DNA from: Setoptus koraiensis
Lineage: Eukaryota; Arthropoda
Length of the DNA stretch: 64,000 bases
NCBI GenBank assembly: GCA_048013815.1
Contig: CM106585.1
Span: forward strand, 16,802,001-16,866,000
Direction of reading: 5' to 3'
The notes under the pieces were generated by a model, which had not been told where the DNA came from, ran no database searches, and saw nothing but the letters and a program-made list of their open reading frames with translations. The translations under genes were made by a program, and so were the position numbers. Below, one piece after another: positions 13,448-24,862 of this stretch; the first letter of the stretch is position 1; the number at the start of each line of letters is the position of its first letter.

Positions 13448-13492
13448 CACGCAAATGGCGCCCTCGCGTGTCGCGAGGGCGCCATTTGCGTG
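13448..13492. repeat. Perfect 21-bp inverted repeat with 3-nt loop
   Basis: The left arm (13448-13468) and right arm (13472-13492) are exact reverse complements around TGT. The arm reads CACGCAAATGGCGCCCTCGC plus G. It lies in no gene I can see. Confidence 0.9.
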
Positions 13493-15104
13493 GGGCCCGC
13501 GCGGCCGGGCCACGAGCGGCCGAGCCGAGAGCGAGCAGCGGGCCGGAGCTGGTCGCTAATGACGTTACAATGTCCATTTAGTTTAGTTGGCGACCATTAA
13601 ACGCGTACGCGCGTATAAGTGCGCGCGTAGCGCCGTGCAGCCGCCCTTTTCACGGGGCCCCAGCTCGCCAAACAAGCTCGGCAAGCGCGCCAAATGAACC
13701 CGGCAAGCTCTCCAAACGCGCCTAGCTCGCCAAATAAAGCCGGCCGACGCGGCCCGGCCCCCATGCCTGTCTATTTTAATAAATTAATAAACACTCAAAT
13801 CATTGGCCAGTGTCGCTGACTGATTGTTGCACTTGCCGCGGCCCGCGTGCAGCCGCTGCGGACCGCATCAAATATTGATAGCGGTGCATAAATAATGAGG
13901 CCATCTATTTGCGCCGAGTGGATACTTGATTGCTCATAAATAGATGCTCGGCACGCTCGCCGCCCTCGCCGCGCATCCCGGCGCATGCCGGCCCGGCCGC
14001 GCCAAGTGCAACCAGCAGTGCCCGGCCGCGCCAAGTACCACCATCGGTGCCCGGCTGCGGGCCCGACCGGGCGGTGCGTGCGCCAGGCGCGTATACTGTA
14101 CGCCATACACTGTATGCCATACACTATATGCCATATAGGTGGCCGCGCGGACGGACGCGAGCCCGCGGCCGGTCGGGCTGTGCCGGCCAGCCGGTGATCG
14201 ATTAATTCATGCGAATAGAGTTAAAGTGCCTGCAGTCAGTTGGTCACTTGCTGCTGGCTATCGGTTGTCAATGGCGCACGAGCGCCCGCGATCAAGGCGC
14301 CCGGCGCCGAGCCAAACTGAAATCGGATACCCGCAGTGTCCGATGGTTGCGCAATAGTTTTGCCGCCGAGACACAGTCGGCGGTTAATCAGTTGTCTGGC
14401 GGGCGCTGCGATTTGTCAGTGGTGCATTGGCAGCGTGCAGCCGACCGCACCACCTATCGATCACGCGCCGTTAGAATCAATCGGTGGCCGGGCCGGCGAG
14501 GCGCCCGTGTCATAATGCGGCCGGCGGCCGCGGCGGCGGCCCATTTTCGCTTCGGCTCGGGCGTGCGCGCCGCCGATCGGGCCGAAGCGAATGCCGAGCC
14601 GAGCCGAGCCGAAAATGGGGCCCGCAGCGCGCACAATTACTGCTATCGGCGCGCTATCTGCGGCGGGCGCCATCGACAACAAGCTTGTTAGCAAATAACT
14701 GCCGCCAGCCGGCCCGCTACGTCTGTCGGACGCATGACGCAAACAGACAAACAAACGGCGGCGCGATGAGCGCCGCAGATACAAATACACAGATACAAGA
14801 GCGAGCCACGCGATCGGGGCCCCCGCCAACAATAACGAAATTACCAACAGCAAATAACCAATAAGCGAAATATTCGTGAATGAAAATGTAAATCAATGCC
14901 AGCGAGTTCAAACTGAAACAAACAGCGCTGGACAGGCTGCACCTTGTTGTTGTCGATGGGCGCTCGGCCGCCGGGGGCCCGTCGAGTCTTTATAAAGATG
15001 ATTGATGATGTCTCGTTCAAAATGAATGAGTGAGTGAGTGGGCGCCCAATGGCGAGCCAATGGAAATGCCATCGGGAATGGGCAGCCAAATTGAAATTGC
15101 GATT

Positions 15105-15260
15105 GGAATCGAAACGAAACGAAACGAAATGGCGCACACCAAACTGGAGCCAACGACACGCAACGCGAACAAATGGAATTGATTCGAGTGAAAAAGACGA
15201 AACCAAACGAAACGAAACGAAACGAAACGTAACGAAAAGAAAAGAAACCAAACGAAACGG
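15105..15260. repeat. Pentamer repeat GAAAC/AAACG
   Basis: Two blocks (about 15105-15130 and 15195-15260) of GAAAC units. The Phe/Val/Ser-rich frames read on the minus strand are translations of this repeat, not proteins. Confidence 0.8.
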
Positions 15261-18105
15261 AACTCGACGAAAAGCACGCACGCACGCCGCCGGACAGCTC
15301 CTCTCGGGCCCCTTAATGGCCTAATAGTCTTAATGTTATGTAATGGCCAGCAGCGGCGGCGGCATCAACTCGAGCATCCGAGCGATTCTTTGGCAAGGAG
15401 TCTTTGCCGAACAGCAGCCAAACAGCGCCGGCCCCCAGAATTCGCCAAGGTCCGACAGGCGACTCGCTGGTAAACAACCGGCTGGGGACCTAATAATACG
15501 TTCGGCGTCACTGAGCTCGACGCGCCCGGCCGACACAAGTGCCGCTGGGCCGCGGGCTCTGGAGGCGCTCGCGTCTCGGGTTCTCGGGACGAGAGTCCGC
15601 GAACAGCGCCAGCGAGAACGCAAACAGCGCCACTGAAAAATCAGTGACGGGGCCCGCGATGGTGAGCGTGTTTCTGGGGTGTTGCTGGGATGTTGTCGGG
15701 CCAGGTTGGCGCCCCTTTTGCGGCAATATCATGGCTTTATCTGCCTCGAAAGGCTCCACTTATCTTGGCGCTTTTATCTGGGCCGGGCGCGTTTTTTCTC
15801 GCGCGCTTGGACACAAGTGCCCGCGCTCAAGCGAGCGCTGGCACGCCAGCATCGGCAAACATGGGGCCGGCAAACGGGGCCCCGTGTTTGCCGCACGGGC
15901 AAACATTGGGCTACACTGGCGGGGCCGATGTAGCGAACAGGGGTCCCGGCGCCAACGCCAACGCCGCCGCTCTTTTTCAACGGCACAGAGATTTTATCGT
16001 GTTGTTGTTTTTCCATCAACAAATGATACTCTAAGGTTACATTTGCTGGCGCCGGTTAGGCAAACAACGGGGCCCCGCCAGCCTGGCCGTGCTGTTGCCA
16101 CTTGCAATCGGCGGCGGACCCGCTATCTGTCCGACTTTATCTATCCGTCCGTTTCGTCTGTGTGTTTCTCGCGCTGGCTCGCCCCAGGTTTGAATGCCGG
16201 GCCGGAGCTCGGATGCAGTAGGGGCCAGTGTGGACCCGCAGTGGCTCCTATTGTATTATTGTATATATATATATATCTATATATATTATTATAATATATT
16301 TTATTTTATTATATTTTATTGTATTATATATCATCATATTTTAAGGCCGCAGTTGCCGGCAGTGGGCCGCATCTCGCGAACGCATCGCAAGCGTCCTCAT
16401 TATTTGCGAGCTTCGTCAGTGGCCCGGCCCCAAGATGCAAACGGCAAATAAACACCCATTATGTTTATATACTCTCTGGCTTTCGAGAGAGAGAGACTTT
16501 TTGCTGCCTACTGTGTATTTACTGTACGTGTTTTTTTTTTCTCACTGCGCCCTTTTCACTCTCTTTTATCCGCCAGACAGTCGGCCGCTATCTGTCGAGA
16601 TGCACAACAGCAAAGCTCCGATATACAGACTCTGTTTCGCAGAGGATACAATGCCAGACGCGATCAGATATCACCAACGGCTCCCCTTTCGCGCCCCAAC
16701 AATACGCTCTCATCTGCCTACGGCTCGGCTTGACGTTCGGCTGGGCGCTCGCCCAGATGCTCGCCTGGATGCTCGGCCAGACGGTCCCCTGGATGGGGAG
16801 CCGCTTGCGTTTTTTTATTTTTTTGCTGTCTGCACTTGCACACTTGCACCGATGCCAATTCGCCCCATTGTGAGGCCCCATTGTTATTCGCATCTCTCTT
16901 CAGATGGGGCCCGATGTGCCGATTGAGAGCTCATTGTTGTTGCAAGGCCACCTTTTGCACAGCGGGCTGGCGGTCCTTGTGGAAATTCTGACATCGCGCT
17001 GCCGATCTACATACGACTCTCCACTGTCTTGCGAGTACCGTCGCCAGCCACATAGATACGTTGGTATATATGTATAAATATATATGTATAAATATATATT
17101 TAGACACATTAGGGGCGCCGTATAATACCGTTGCGGGTTACCCTGGCGGCCGGGCCCCGCTCGCTAGCTCGGGCACGAGCTCGTTGGCGGTGGTGGGCCC
17201 GGTGCGAGCCGGCTGGCTTTGCAGAATGCAAAAGGTGCATGTCAAAATCGATCATTTGATCGGGCATAAATTGTTAAATTCAATTGTCTATTGTGTGCTG
17301 TGTCGTGTTTTTATCGTGTTTACTCACCGTGTTTCACTACTTAGTCGTCGTCGACGACGACGACGACAACGACAACGACGACGACCTAACAAAGCCCCCA
17401 ACTAACGCCTTTTCTTCAACAAACATTAAAACTGCGGGCCAGATTGAAAGCCGGAATCTGTCTAGTTAGCTTCTTTGTTGCTTGATGGCTTATTTTGAGC
17501 TCGCTGAGGGACGCGTGAGGGACGCGTTGTCTTGGTGGGTTCCGTCGCCGAGCTGACACAGGTAAATGGCAAGGTAGATGCGCGAGTTAAATTTCACGTC
17601 ACTCTAGTTTTTCTTTTATAGTTGTTGTTATTGCTAGGTCATTGGGTGTCGTCGCTTCTCTACCGCTTTCTCTCTCCCTCTCCCTCTCTCTCTCTGTCTG
17701 TCTCTAAGTATTTATAGCGGCCATTGCTAGGCGTTATTATTTTTGTTGTTCGTCGGTTGTTTCGCACTGCTTCTCTGCTTCCTCTTCGGATTATTTAGAA
17801 TATCGTTTTGGTGTTGTTGTTGTTGTTGGTGGTGGTGCTTTTTGTTGTTGCTGTTGCCCTACAATCTAGAAACAACATTTACTATTAACAGATAGCGGTA
17901 CACACAATTTCAATTTATTATTAGATGGATTATGTATTAAAAAGCGATCATCTGATTCGCAAGCACACACACACGAGCCAGAAGACTCATTATCTTTTGG
18001 GGCCCCTCTTTTTGGTATCCTCTCGCCAGATGGCACGGACCTCGCCTGTTCTATTGTTGTGTTCGTATTGGCCCGGATACCGATACACCAACAACAGCAA
18101 CAACG

Positions 18106-18139
<34 letters not shown>

Positions 18140-18465
18140 AGCAACTTGCCACAAACACTAACACGCACAAACACATGCATCCGTTACGTCACGGGAGCCT
18201 CTTGAATAAATCGCATTCGAAATGACGATTCGCAATATTTAAATTTTTTGTGCGTGCACCAACAAGCGGATTTCCGTTTCTGGTAATACCGCGATGACAA
18301 GGCCGAATTTGGTCGCACCTCACAGATTGTCGAGGCAGATTTTTTGCGATTGCGATTGTGATCGCAAGTTCGCAAACGATCTCTCGCACTCGCCAAAAGA
18401 ATCCGCTTGTCGTCAAGTAGTGGCTCGTCGAATCGTATGGAGGCTCCTTTTATGAAAGAATATTC

Positions 18466-18471
18466 TTTATT
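18466..18471 (-). terminator. Polyadenylation signal AATAAA for RTCB
   Basis: AATAAA on the minus strand, about 45 nt after the RTCB stop codon, gives a short 3'UTR. Confidence 0.6.
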
Positions 18472-18515
18472 ATTATCCATAATTTATGTAACAAAGCTTC
18501 GAGCTTCGGCCTCTT

Positions 18516-20030
18516 TCAGCCTTTGATCACACCAATGGGACGCAATTTTATACACTTTGTGCTTATCCCAGCCGCATGACAAGTATTAACAACATCGTGG
18601 ACATTCTTATAGGACTCGGGTGCCTCCTCCATAATCAGCTTCGGCGACGCAACCCTCACCGCTATGCCTTTAGCCTCCATTGCCGCCAGCACGTCCTTGT
18701 AGTCGAGATTGCGCCGGGATTTGGCTCGCGACAAGGCACGGCCGCTGCCGTGACAAGTTGTTCCGAATGTCTCCAACATGGCTGTCCTGGTGCCGGTCAA
18801 CACGTAACTATTTGTGCCCATGGTTCCGCCAATGAGTATAGGCTGGCCAGTCAATTGATAATCTACAGGTATGAGTGGATGGTTGGGTGGAAAGGCCCGC
18901 GTGGCGCCCTTTCTGTGCACCAACAATTTCTTTGGTTTACCATCAACAAGGTGTTCCTCAATTTTGGCTATATTGTGAGATACGTCGTAGATAATGTGCA
19001 TATCTAACTCTTCGGGTGTCTTCTTAAATACTTTCGCAAAGGCCTGTCGCGTCAAGAATGTCATAGTGGATCGATTAACAAAGGCAAAATTTGAGGCGCA
19101 CGCCATCGCCTTGAGATAGTTTTGGCCCTCCTCGGATTGAATTCTGGCGCAGGCCAGTTGTCTGTCATTTACAATTATATTATCACGCTTCATTGCCTTT
19201 TCCATGACGAGCAAGGCATCCGTTGCCACTTGATGGCCGAATCCCCTACTGCCACTGTGTATCATTACACAAACCTGTCCCACGTGCTCTATGCCCATTT
19301 TGGCCGCCTTCTTCTTGTCAAATATCTCATCTACAACCTGAATTTCGGCATAGTGATTACCTGAGCCCAGCGTGCCTAATTGTGGCAGGCCACGCTTCTT
19401 GGCTTTGAGCGAAACTTTGCTAGGGTCAGCGCCCAACATTCTGCCATATTCCTCGCAATGTTCCTTGTCCTCAGGCCAGGCGTAACCCTCGCGCAACGAC
19501 CAATCGATTCCCATCTCTATGGCTTCGTCCAGATCGTGCGCCGTCATCGGTATCAGTCCTTTTGTTCCCACTCCCACGGGTATGTGATCAAATAGACACT
19601 GACAGATCTGTTGTTTCACTGGCGCCACATCCCTCTCGAAGAGATTTGTCCGCACCAGTCGAACTCCACAATTAATGTCGAATCCAACACCGCCCGGCGA
19701 CACCACCGAATCCGGATTGTCCATATCCACTGCGGCTATGTTTCCTATGGCGAACCCGTAGCCGGAATGAACGTCGGGCAAACCAATCGAATGGCCCACA
19801 ATGCCAGGCAAACAGGCAACATTGGCTATTTGTTTCACCGCCGGCAGGAATCCGCCGCCCCGACTGTCATGCTGTCGTAGTTCTTCGAATATGAGCTCCT
19901 CTAGATTTTTGTTCACGTAAAATCGGCCCTCCACTCGCATATTGGGCACAAATCCCTTCTTGATGCGCCACGTGTTTTGATCGATCCTCTCCAGGAATTG
20001 TTTTTCCTCTTCGAAGGTCCTGGAGGCCAT
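18516..20030 (-). CDS. RTCB: RNA-splicing ligase RtcB homolog (tRNA ligase catalytic subunit)
   Basis: This 504-residue protein matches metazoan RTCB (505 in human) along its whole length with no intron. RtcB joins RNA 2',3'-cyclic phosphate ends to 5'-OH ends using GTP and Mn2+. In animals it seals tRNA halves after intron removal and splices XBP1-type mRNA in the unfolded protein response. Visible signatures: [14 protein letters not shown] with the metal-binding Cys, [28 protein letters not shown], and [14 protein letters not shown] containing the histidine that is guanylylated; the C-terminus is LRPIGVIKG as in orthologs. The open frame extends 69 codons upstream from an ATG-less, Val/Tyr-rich low-complexity leader. 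I placed the start at 20030 (MASRTFEEE) because orthologs begin there. It lies head to head with SLC25A1. Confidence 0.97.
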   Translation of the reverse strand: MASRTFEEEKQFLERIDQNTWRIKKGFVPNMRVEGRFYVNKNLEELIFEELRQHDSRGGGFLPAVKQIANVACLPGIVGHSIGLPDVHSGYGFAIGNIAAVDMDNPDSVVSPGGVGFDINCGVRLVRTNLFERDVAPVKQQICQCLFDHIPVGVGTKGLIPMTAHDLDEAIEMGIDWSLREGYAWPEDKEHCEEYGRMLGADPSKVSLKAKKRGLPQLGTLGSGNHYAEIQVVDEIFDKKKAAKMGIEHVGQVCVMIHSGSRGFGHQVATDALLVMEKAMKRDNIIVNDRQLACARIQSEEGQNYLKAMACASNFAFVNRSTMTFLTRQAFAKVFKKTPEELDMHIIYDVSHNIAKIEEHLVDGKPKKLLVHRKGATRAFPPNHPLIPVDYQLTGQPILIGGTMGTNSYVLTGTRTAMLETFGTTCHGSGRALSRAKSRRNLDYKDVLAAMEAKGIAVRVASPKLIMEEAPESYKNVHDVVNTCHAAGISTKCIKLRPIGVIKG

Positions 20031-20441
20031 TAGTCCGACAATTTTCTCACGCGGGCTGTTAATAGTTATAAATAAATATAAATAGTAACTGTAAATAAAA
20101 ATAAATAAATAAATGTACCCAGAATAATGTTGATAAACAACAACAACAACAACAATAACAACAAAAAGGCGTGGCACACTGCGGGTCCCAACTGCGGGGC
20201 ACTGACAATACCCCGCGGCAATGCACTGAAAGCGCACGTTTTATCTTGTTTATTGCACCACTCGCCATGGTTCGTGCCTGACACATCAGCCATCATTATC
20301 CGTGTATCCGGAGCAATATTTTATTATATAACCATCAATATAATCAATTTATCTACCCTTATCTGTATAAACTCTGTGTGAATATTAGCCCAAAGTCTCC
20401 ATTATTTTATAAATATACAGACACACACAAATTGAGCTGAG
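20031..20441. promoter_or_regulatory. Shared divergent promoter region, RTCB / SLC25A1
   Basis: Only 411 bp separate the two start codons. The region holds an ATAAATA-rich tract (about 20065-20115) and a CAACAACAAC run (about 20137-20165) next to a GC-rich block with a GCCATGG context. I see no clear TATA box, as is common for housekeeping bidirectional promoters. That it drives both genes is inferred from the arrangement. Confidence 0.5.
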
Positions 20442-21308
20442 ATGACCTCCGCAAAAGGGATACTGGCTGGCGGAATCACGGGCGGCATAGAAATCTGTAT
20501 CACCTATCCAACGGAATATGTCAAGACGCAGCTACAATTGGATCAACGGTCCGCCAAGCCCCGTTACACTGGAATAGCCGATGTGGTCAAGCAAACCGTC
20601 AAGGCCAACGGAGTTGGTGGCTTATATCGTGGCCTGAGCGTATTGATTTACGGCTCCATACCTAAATCGGCTGTGAGATTTGGAGCATTTGAGGAGTTCA
20701 AGAAGCGAAGCATAGACGAGAAGGGCAATCTGGCGCCCGGTCGTCGATTGGCCTGCGGTTTGGGTGCGGGCGTTTGTGAGGCCATTTTTGCCGTCACACC
20801 CATGGAAACGTTGAAGGTGAAGTTTATCAACGATCAGGCTAGCGCAAATCCAAAATATCGTGGTTTTTTGCACGGTGTCAGACTTATCATCAAGGAACAG
20901 GGAATCAGGGGCACATATCAGGGTCTGTCGGCAACGATAATGAAACAGGGCAGCAATCAAGCAATTAGATTTTATGTTATGGAAACACTTAAGGATTGGT
21001 GGCGAGGGGGCGACCCCACCAAGCCAGTCAACAAGGCGGTTGTGGGCGCCTTTGGAGCAGTGGCTGGGGCGGCCTCGGTTTTCGGCAACACTCCCATTGA
21101 TGTGGTGAAGACCCGTATGCAAGGCTTAGAAGCAGCTCGCTACAAAAGTACGATGGACTGTTTTTTACAAATAGCCAAACACGAGGGATTTCCGGCATTT
21201 TACAAGGGCACCGTTCCTAGATTGGGTAGAGTTTGTCTAGATGTGGCCATTACATTCATGATCTATGATTCGTTTATGGATCTATTCAATAAGGTCTGGA
21301 AGAGTTGA
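20442..21308 (+). CDS. SLC25A1: Mitochondrial citrate transport protein
   Basis: The 288-residue protein is a full mitochondrial carrier. Its three repeats have the P-x-[DE]-x-x-[KR] signatures PTEYVK, PMETLK and PIDVVK at roughly residues 23, 119 and 216. Long stretches match the citrate carrier specifically ([65 protein letters not shown]). It exchanges mitochondrial citrate for cytosolic malate across the inner membrane and so supplies acetyl-CoA for fatty-acid and sterol synthesis and for histone acetylation. Unlike longer vertebrate forms it starts almost directly at the first repeat. The coding region has no intron. The start is the first ATG of the frame and sits in the head-to-head arrangement with RTCB. 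Confidence 0.97.
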   Translation: MTSAKGILAGGITGGIEICITYPTEYVKTQLQLDQRSAKPRYTGIADVVKQTVKANGVGGLYRGLSVLIYGSIPKSAVRFGAFEEFKKRSIDEKGNLAPGRRLACGLGAGVCEAIFAVTPMETLKVKFINDQASANPKYRGFLHGVRLIIKEQGIRGTYQGLSATIMKQGSNQAIRFYVMETLKDWWRGGDPTKPVNKAVVGAFGAVAGAASVFGNTPIDVVKTRMQGLEAARYKSTMDCFLQIAKHEGFPAFYKGTVPRLGRVCLDVAITFMIYDSFMDLFNKVWKS

Positions 21309-22204
21309 AGTAGTTTTTTATTGTTTATTATTATTATTATCAGTTGCATCATTTTCATGAGCATTTTTACATCTGCAGTATGCTCATCAGTTTCCTCTCC
21401 ATGGGTTGGCATCGAGTGGGCAACCCATTGTCATTTTCACTAACTACCAAGAAAATGGACAAAGGGCCACAAGAACGGGATTCATCGTATCATTTTGAGC
21501 AAGTACATAAGATAAGAAGAACATTGGCAATAATCATCATCATCGGCATCATTACTCCCCCCGCCCTCAACCCTCATATACAATATTTCTCTTTCTCTCT
21601 CACACACACTTGAGCGTTGATCTCAATCAATCGCTAAAATCGCAATCCGCAATGATAAATTAGATTGCAATGATCAATTAGATGACAACGATAATGATAT
21701 GATAGCAAACAAGGATAGGATAGCAGAAGCAACTGCAGCGGCAAACTGAAAATGCCTAGGTTGTCCTTATTAATGCCATTAGATACTATACTATACATAT
21801 ATACCACCACTATTGGCCGTTGTTGTTGTTGTTGTTTTGTTATTATAACTATAATAACCAACTAATACTTTTCGACTAACGTCATCTACGTGTATATCTA
21901 TACAATTGAGGCGTATAGATATACACTAATTGTGTGTCTATGTTTAAGTGTGTCATTGTGGCACTTAGTAAGCTAGTGCCACTCACTATAATCCAATAGG
22001 TTGTGCTTGTTTCCAGATAAAAGTAGAATAATATTAAATCAAATAATAATATTAAATCAAATAAGTGTGTGTGTGAATTATGGATTTTTAATCAGATTGT
22101 GTAGGCAGCTTCTATTGAGATTGTGAGCTAATAATGATTATGTTGTTGAGTACGAATTATATCATGAGTGTGTTGTTCATTATACAAAGTTGTCGGCCGA
22201 TTGT
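21309..22204. other. AT-rich 3' flank of SLC25A1; no gene seen
   Basis: This is probably 3'UTR and spacer. It contains ATT triplet runs, two ATATTAAATCAAATAA repeats (about 22030-22065) and a perfect 14-bp inverted repeat GTGTATATCTATAC (21890-21903 with 21913-21926). No exact AATAAA was spotted on the plus strand close to the stop. Confidence 0.5.
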
Positions 22205-22803
22205 CTAGGTCTTCTTTCCTTTCTTGTTGGCATGAGTTTGTTTTTTGTTGCTCTTCTCTATGACATATTCCGGCGCATCGGGTGATGGAATGGCCGTGGT
22301 GGTGATTCCGTCCTGCTCGCTGGGCGGATTAATTCTCAGCTGGCGATTAATTGAATTCGGATATTACATTATTAGGATGAGAGCGGAAGCAGCAAGCATT
22401 TTGGGGGTTAATTAGATCATGAGTTAGTTTAGTCAGAGGTGTGCGTTGTGTGTATAAAATCAATTAATCATCGGCTTACCATGATGCGTTCTTTTTCGGC
22501 GCAAGCATAATCGCTCTCGTCGACGTCGTTGTAGCAATCGCTCGCTACACCCTTGGGGACCCCTTTGCCGTTATATTCGCACAAATTGTTTAGTGGCTTA
22601 GATCTGACTATCATCTTGTTTGCGTCTTGTGGCTTCTCTTGTGGACAATAGAACACTTTGGGCGTCTTAATGTCGAACACTATTGATTTTCGCATCATGT
22701 CGCCATAGGCAACCACGGCCAACAGTGTAGCAACAAGTGCCACAAGTGCAAAGTATGTAAGTTTTACTGTAGCGCATGTTGTCGTATATTGTCGTTGTGG
22801 CAT
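22205..22803 (-). CDS. Small signal-anchored or secreted protein of unknown family (two exons)
   Basis: I do not recognise the family. Exon 1 (22803-22480) encodes 108 residues and ends ATCATG|GTAAGC in phase 0. Exon 2 (22339-22205) follows an acceptor TCGCCAG and encodes 44 residues and TAG, giving 152 residues. The N-terminus is short and basic, followed by a hydrophobic stretch (about residues 15-33, LTYFALVALVATLLAVVAYG), so it is a signal peptide or a signal anchor. The outside part has four cysteines (FYCPQ, LCEYN, DCYND, ACAEK), enough for two disulfides. The tail is Lys-rich (KSNKKQTHANKKGKKT). A further donor-like site (TTTCAG|GTGAGT, minus strand, near 22945) suggests a 5'UTR exon upstream. 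The consistent phase and good splice sites support a real gene. Confidence 0.65.
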
Positions 22804-24736
22804 ATTGAATGTTGTTGTTAAACGAACGTTTTGGTAAACCGAATCATTAAAAGAATTATTGAGCGAATCATTAGAAGAATTATCAAGCGAATTATTGAGC
22901 GAACGTTGCCGCTATTTACACAAACAAAATCGTTGCAAACTCACCTGAAATCATGGCGGCGGATCGTTGTAGTTTCGTGCTATTAGTATTATGTTATATT
23001 AGTATTATGCTGGCTGGGGTGTCTGAGCGTCGGCGTTGAACTTGAATTATGTGGATCGATGAAATGGATCTATGAAATGGATGGATGTGATTGGGCGAAT
23101 TCTCATGCGAGCCTGTGGAAATTCTCTCCGTTTGTGAAACAACGTCCTGCGAATATCGGTTCGTTGTCCAAAAATCTGTTTGTTTGTGTTTCGGCGTTCT
23201 CGATGTGTCTGTGTTTGCATAGCATTCGCTGTCGACTCGACACACAGCCAGAAGAACATACAGCCAGAAGAATTGCGCTTCGTTGTTGTTGTTGTTGTTG
23301 TTTTTGCTGTTGTTGCTGTTGATGCTGTTGCTGTTGTTGCTGTTGATGCTGTTGATGCTGTTGTTGTTGTTGCTGTTGATGCTGTTGTTGTCGATGTTGT
23401 TCTCGGTGCAGCTTCGAGGAGCACGGCAAAACAACAGGGTCCGCTGAACAGAGGCTGCCAAAAAGTGGATCGTTGCGCGATTTCAATGCCGGCGACGCTG
23501 GACAATGTTGATTGGTCGGCGGCACACTTAATGGTCAGTCTAATGATGCCCAAACTACAGCGGCAGACATGGCGGCCAGTCAGTCTTTATTTTTCAGACA
23601 TTCAGTTCTCGGACCTTGAGTCTCGTTCTTGTCGTTGCTGCCTGTGCCGCTGTTGTTATCGCGGTTGTTGCTGTTGCTGTTGTTATCCAAGTTGTTGCTG
23701 TTGCTGTTGTTATCTTGGTTGCCGCTGCCGTTGTTATCATGGTTGCCGTAGTCGTTGTTGTCGTGGTTGTTGTTGTTGCTGTTGCCGTTGTTGTTGTCGT
23801 TGTTGCACAAACAGGCCTGACAGCACGGTACAGGTGTACTCAGGTGTGCGGCAATGGCGGCGCCAACAGCAGTCAGTCAGTCATGTCAGTCACGAGACGC
23901 CAGAGAAAGACTCAAACTTTTCAAGATTGCCAGCCCGTTCTTTGCAGCCCGTTCTTCGCAGCCCGTTCTTCGCAGCCCGTTCTTTGCCAGCCCGCCCGCT
24001 CACCTGTTGCGGTCGGCGAGTGTCGGCATTTTTCACTATTTCGCTGGCTAATCTTGTGCTCGTTTCAGGCGGCTCATCCGCCGCCGCCACCAGTCGTCTG
24101 ACAATCGTTAACAATTGTTAACAATTGCTAACAATTGCGAGCGGCGGCAGGTGCACATTTGTTTATCCGACAAACTTTAGGGCGAGCGCGAGCCAACTCG
24201 CTCGGCTCGCGAGCAATCTCAGCCAGCCAAGTCGAGTCGGCCGCCCACGCGAGCGCCTCTCTCGCTGTCGCGCATGCATTATCATACTCACGGCCCATAA
24301 GTTTGATATAAGTTATATACTGCTAATTGGTGACAAACTAAACGAATTAGTGCGCGCGAGTTGATTAGAGCAGCGAACGCGAAACAGACAGTACGCACGA
24401 CAACGCGTCGGATAATCGCGTCGTATAATTGCGTCGGATAAGCGCGCCGGATAGACGCCGCGGATAAGCGCGCCGGATAGACGCGGCGGAGTGTCGTCAA
24501 AAAAACAGGTTGCATCGCACTTGGCGCGCACTCGGCTCGTGCCAAACAAAAGCGAGACGGCAAAAAACGCTGCTGGCTCGCCGACATTGTTGATAATTTG
24601 CGCATTAATTACCATTAACTCGTCTTGCCGCATGCGATTGCGGCGCCCGTTGCCGCAATCCGCAACGGCAATGCGAGTCGGCGAGACGAGCAAACGGAGC
24701 GACATGCAAACGGAGAAGCGCCGTATCCCGTTGCAG

Positions 24737-24862
24737 TTGACACTTGCGAGTGTCAAACTCGCCAGTGTCAAACTCGCCAGTGTCAAACTCGCCAGTGTCA
24801 AACTGCAAGTGTCAAACTGCAAGTGTCAGACTCGCCAGTGTCAGACTGCAAGTGTCAAAGTT
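24737..24862. repeat. 15-bp tandem repeat (AGTGTCAAACTCGCC)
   Basis: About eight units. The first carry ACTCGCC and later units alternate with ACTGCA variants, so the array contains two intermingled unit types. Confidence 0.85.

Larger units (their letters stand above)
9860..18465. other. GC-rich gene desert with minisatellites and GGGCCC palindromes
   Basis: No gene could be supported over 8.6 kb. Contents seen: a GT run near 10374-10398; a CGGTTGTTGC decamer array (10951-11040) facing a CAACAACAG run that could pair with it; a perfect 21-bp hairpin (13448-13492); AAACG pentamers (about 15105-15260); a TA-rich tract near 16255-16340; GTC/GAC triplets at 17341-17386; pyrimidine runs near 17670-17705; and AAC triplets (18089-18139). 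Composition drops from GC-rich to AT-richer at about 17.2 kb. A minus-strand 98-codon frame at 18184-18480 overlaps the RTCB polyadenylation signal and is not recognisable. Confidence 0.55.

Noticed and set aside
14841-15281. Phe/Val/Ser-rich minus-strand frames
   Set aside because: They arise from GAAAC pentamer repeats and overlap in all three frames.
18184-18480. 98-codon minus-strand ORF downstream of RTCB
   Set aside because: Its start overlaps the RTCB polyadenylation signal, the content is unrecognisable, and a competing frame covers the same bases.
23180-24121. 313-codon open frame rich in Val, Cys and Arg
   Set aside because: It is a translation of TTG/CTG triplet repeats; the opposite strand reads as poly-Gln/Asn. 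There are no domains and the composition is repeat-driven.
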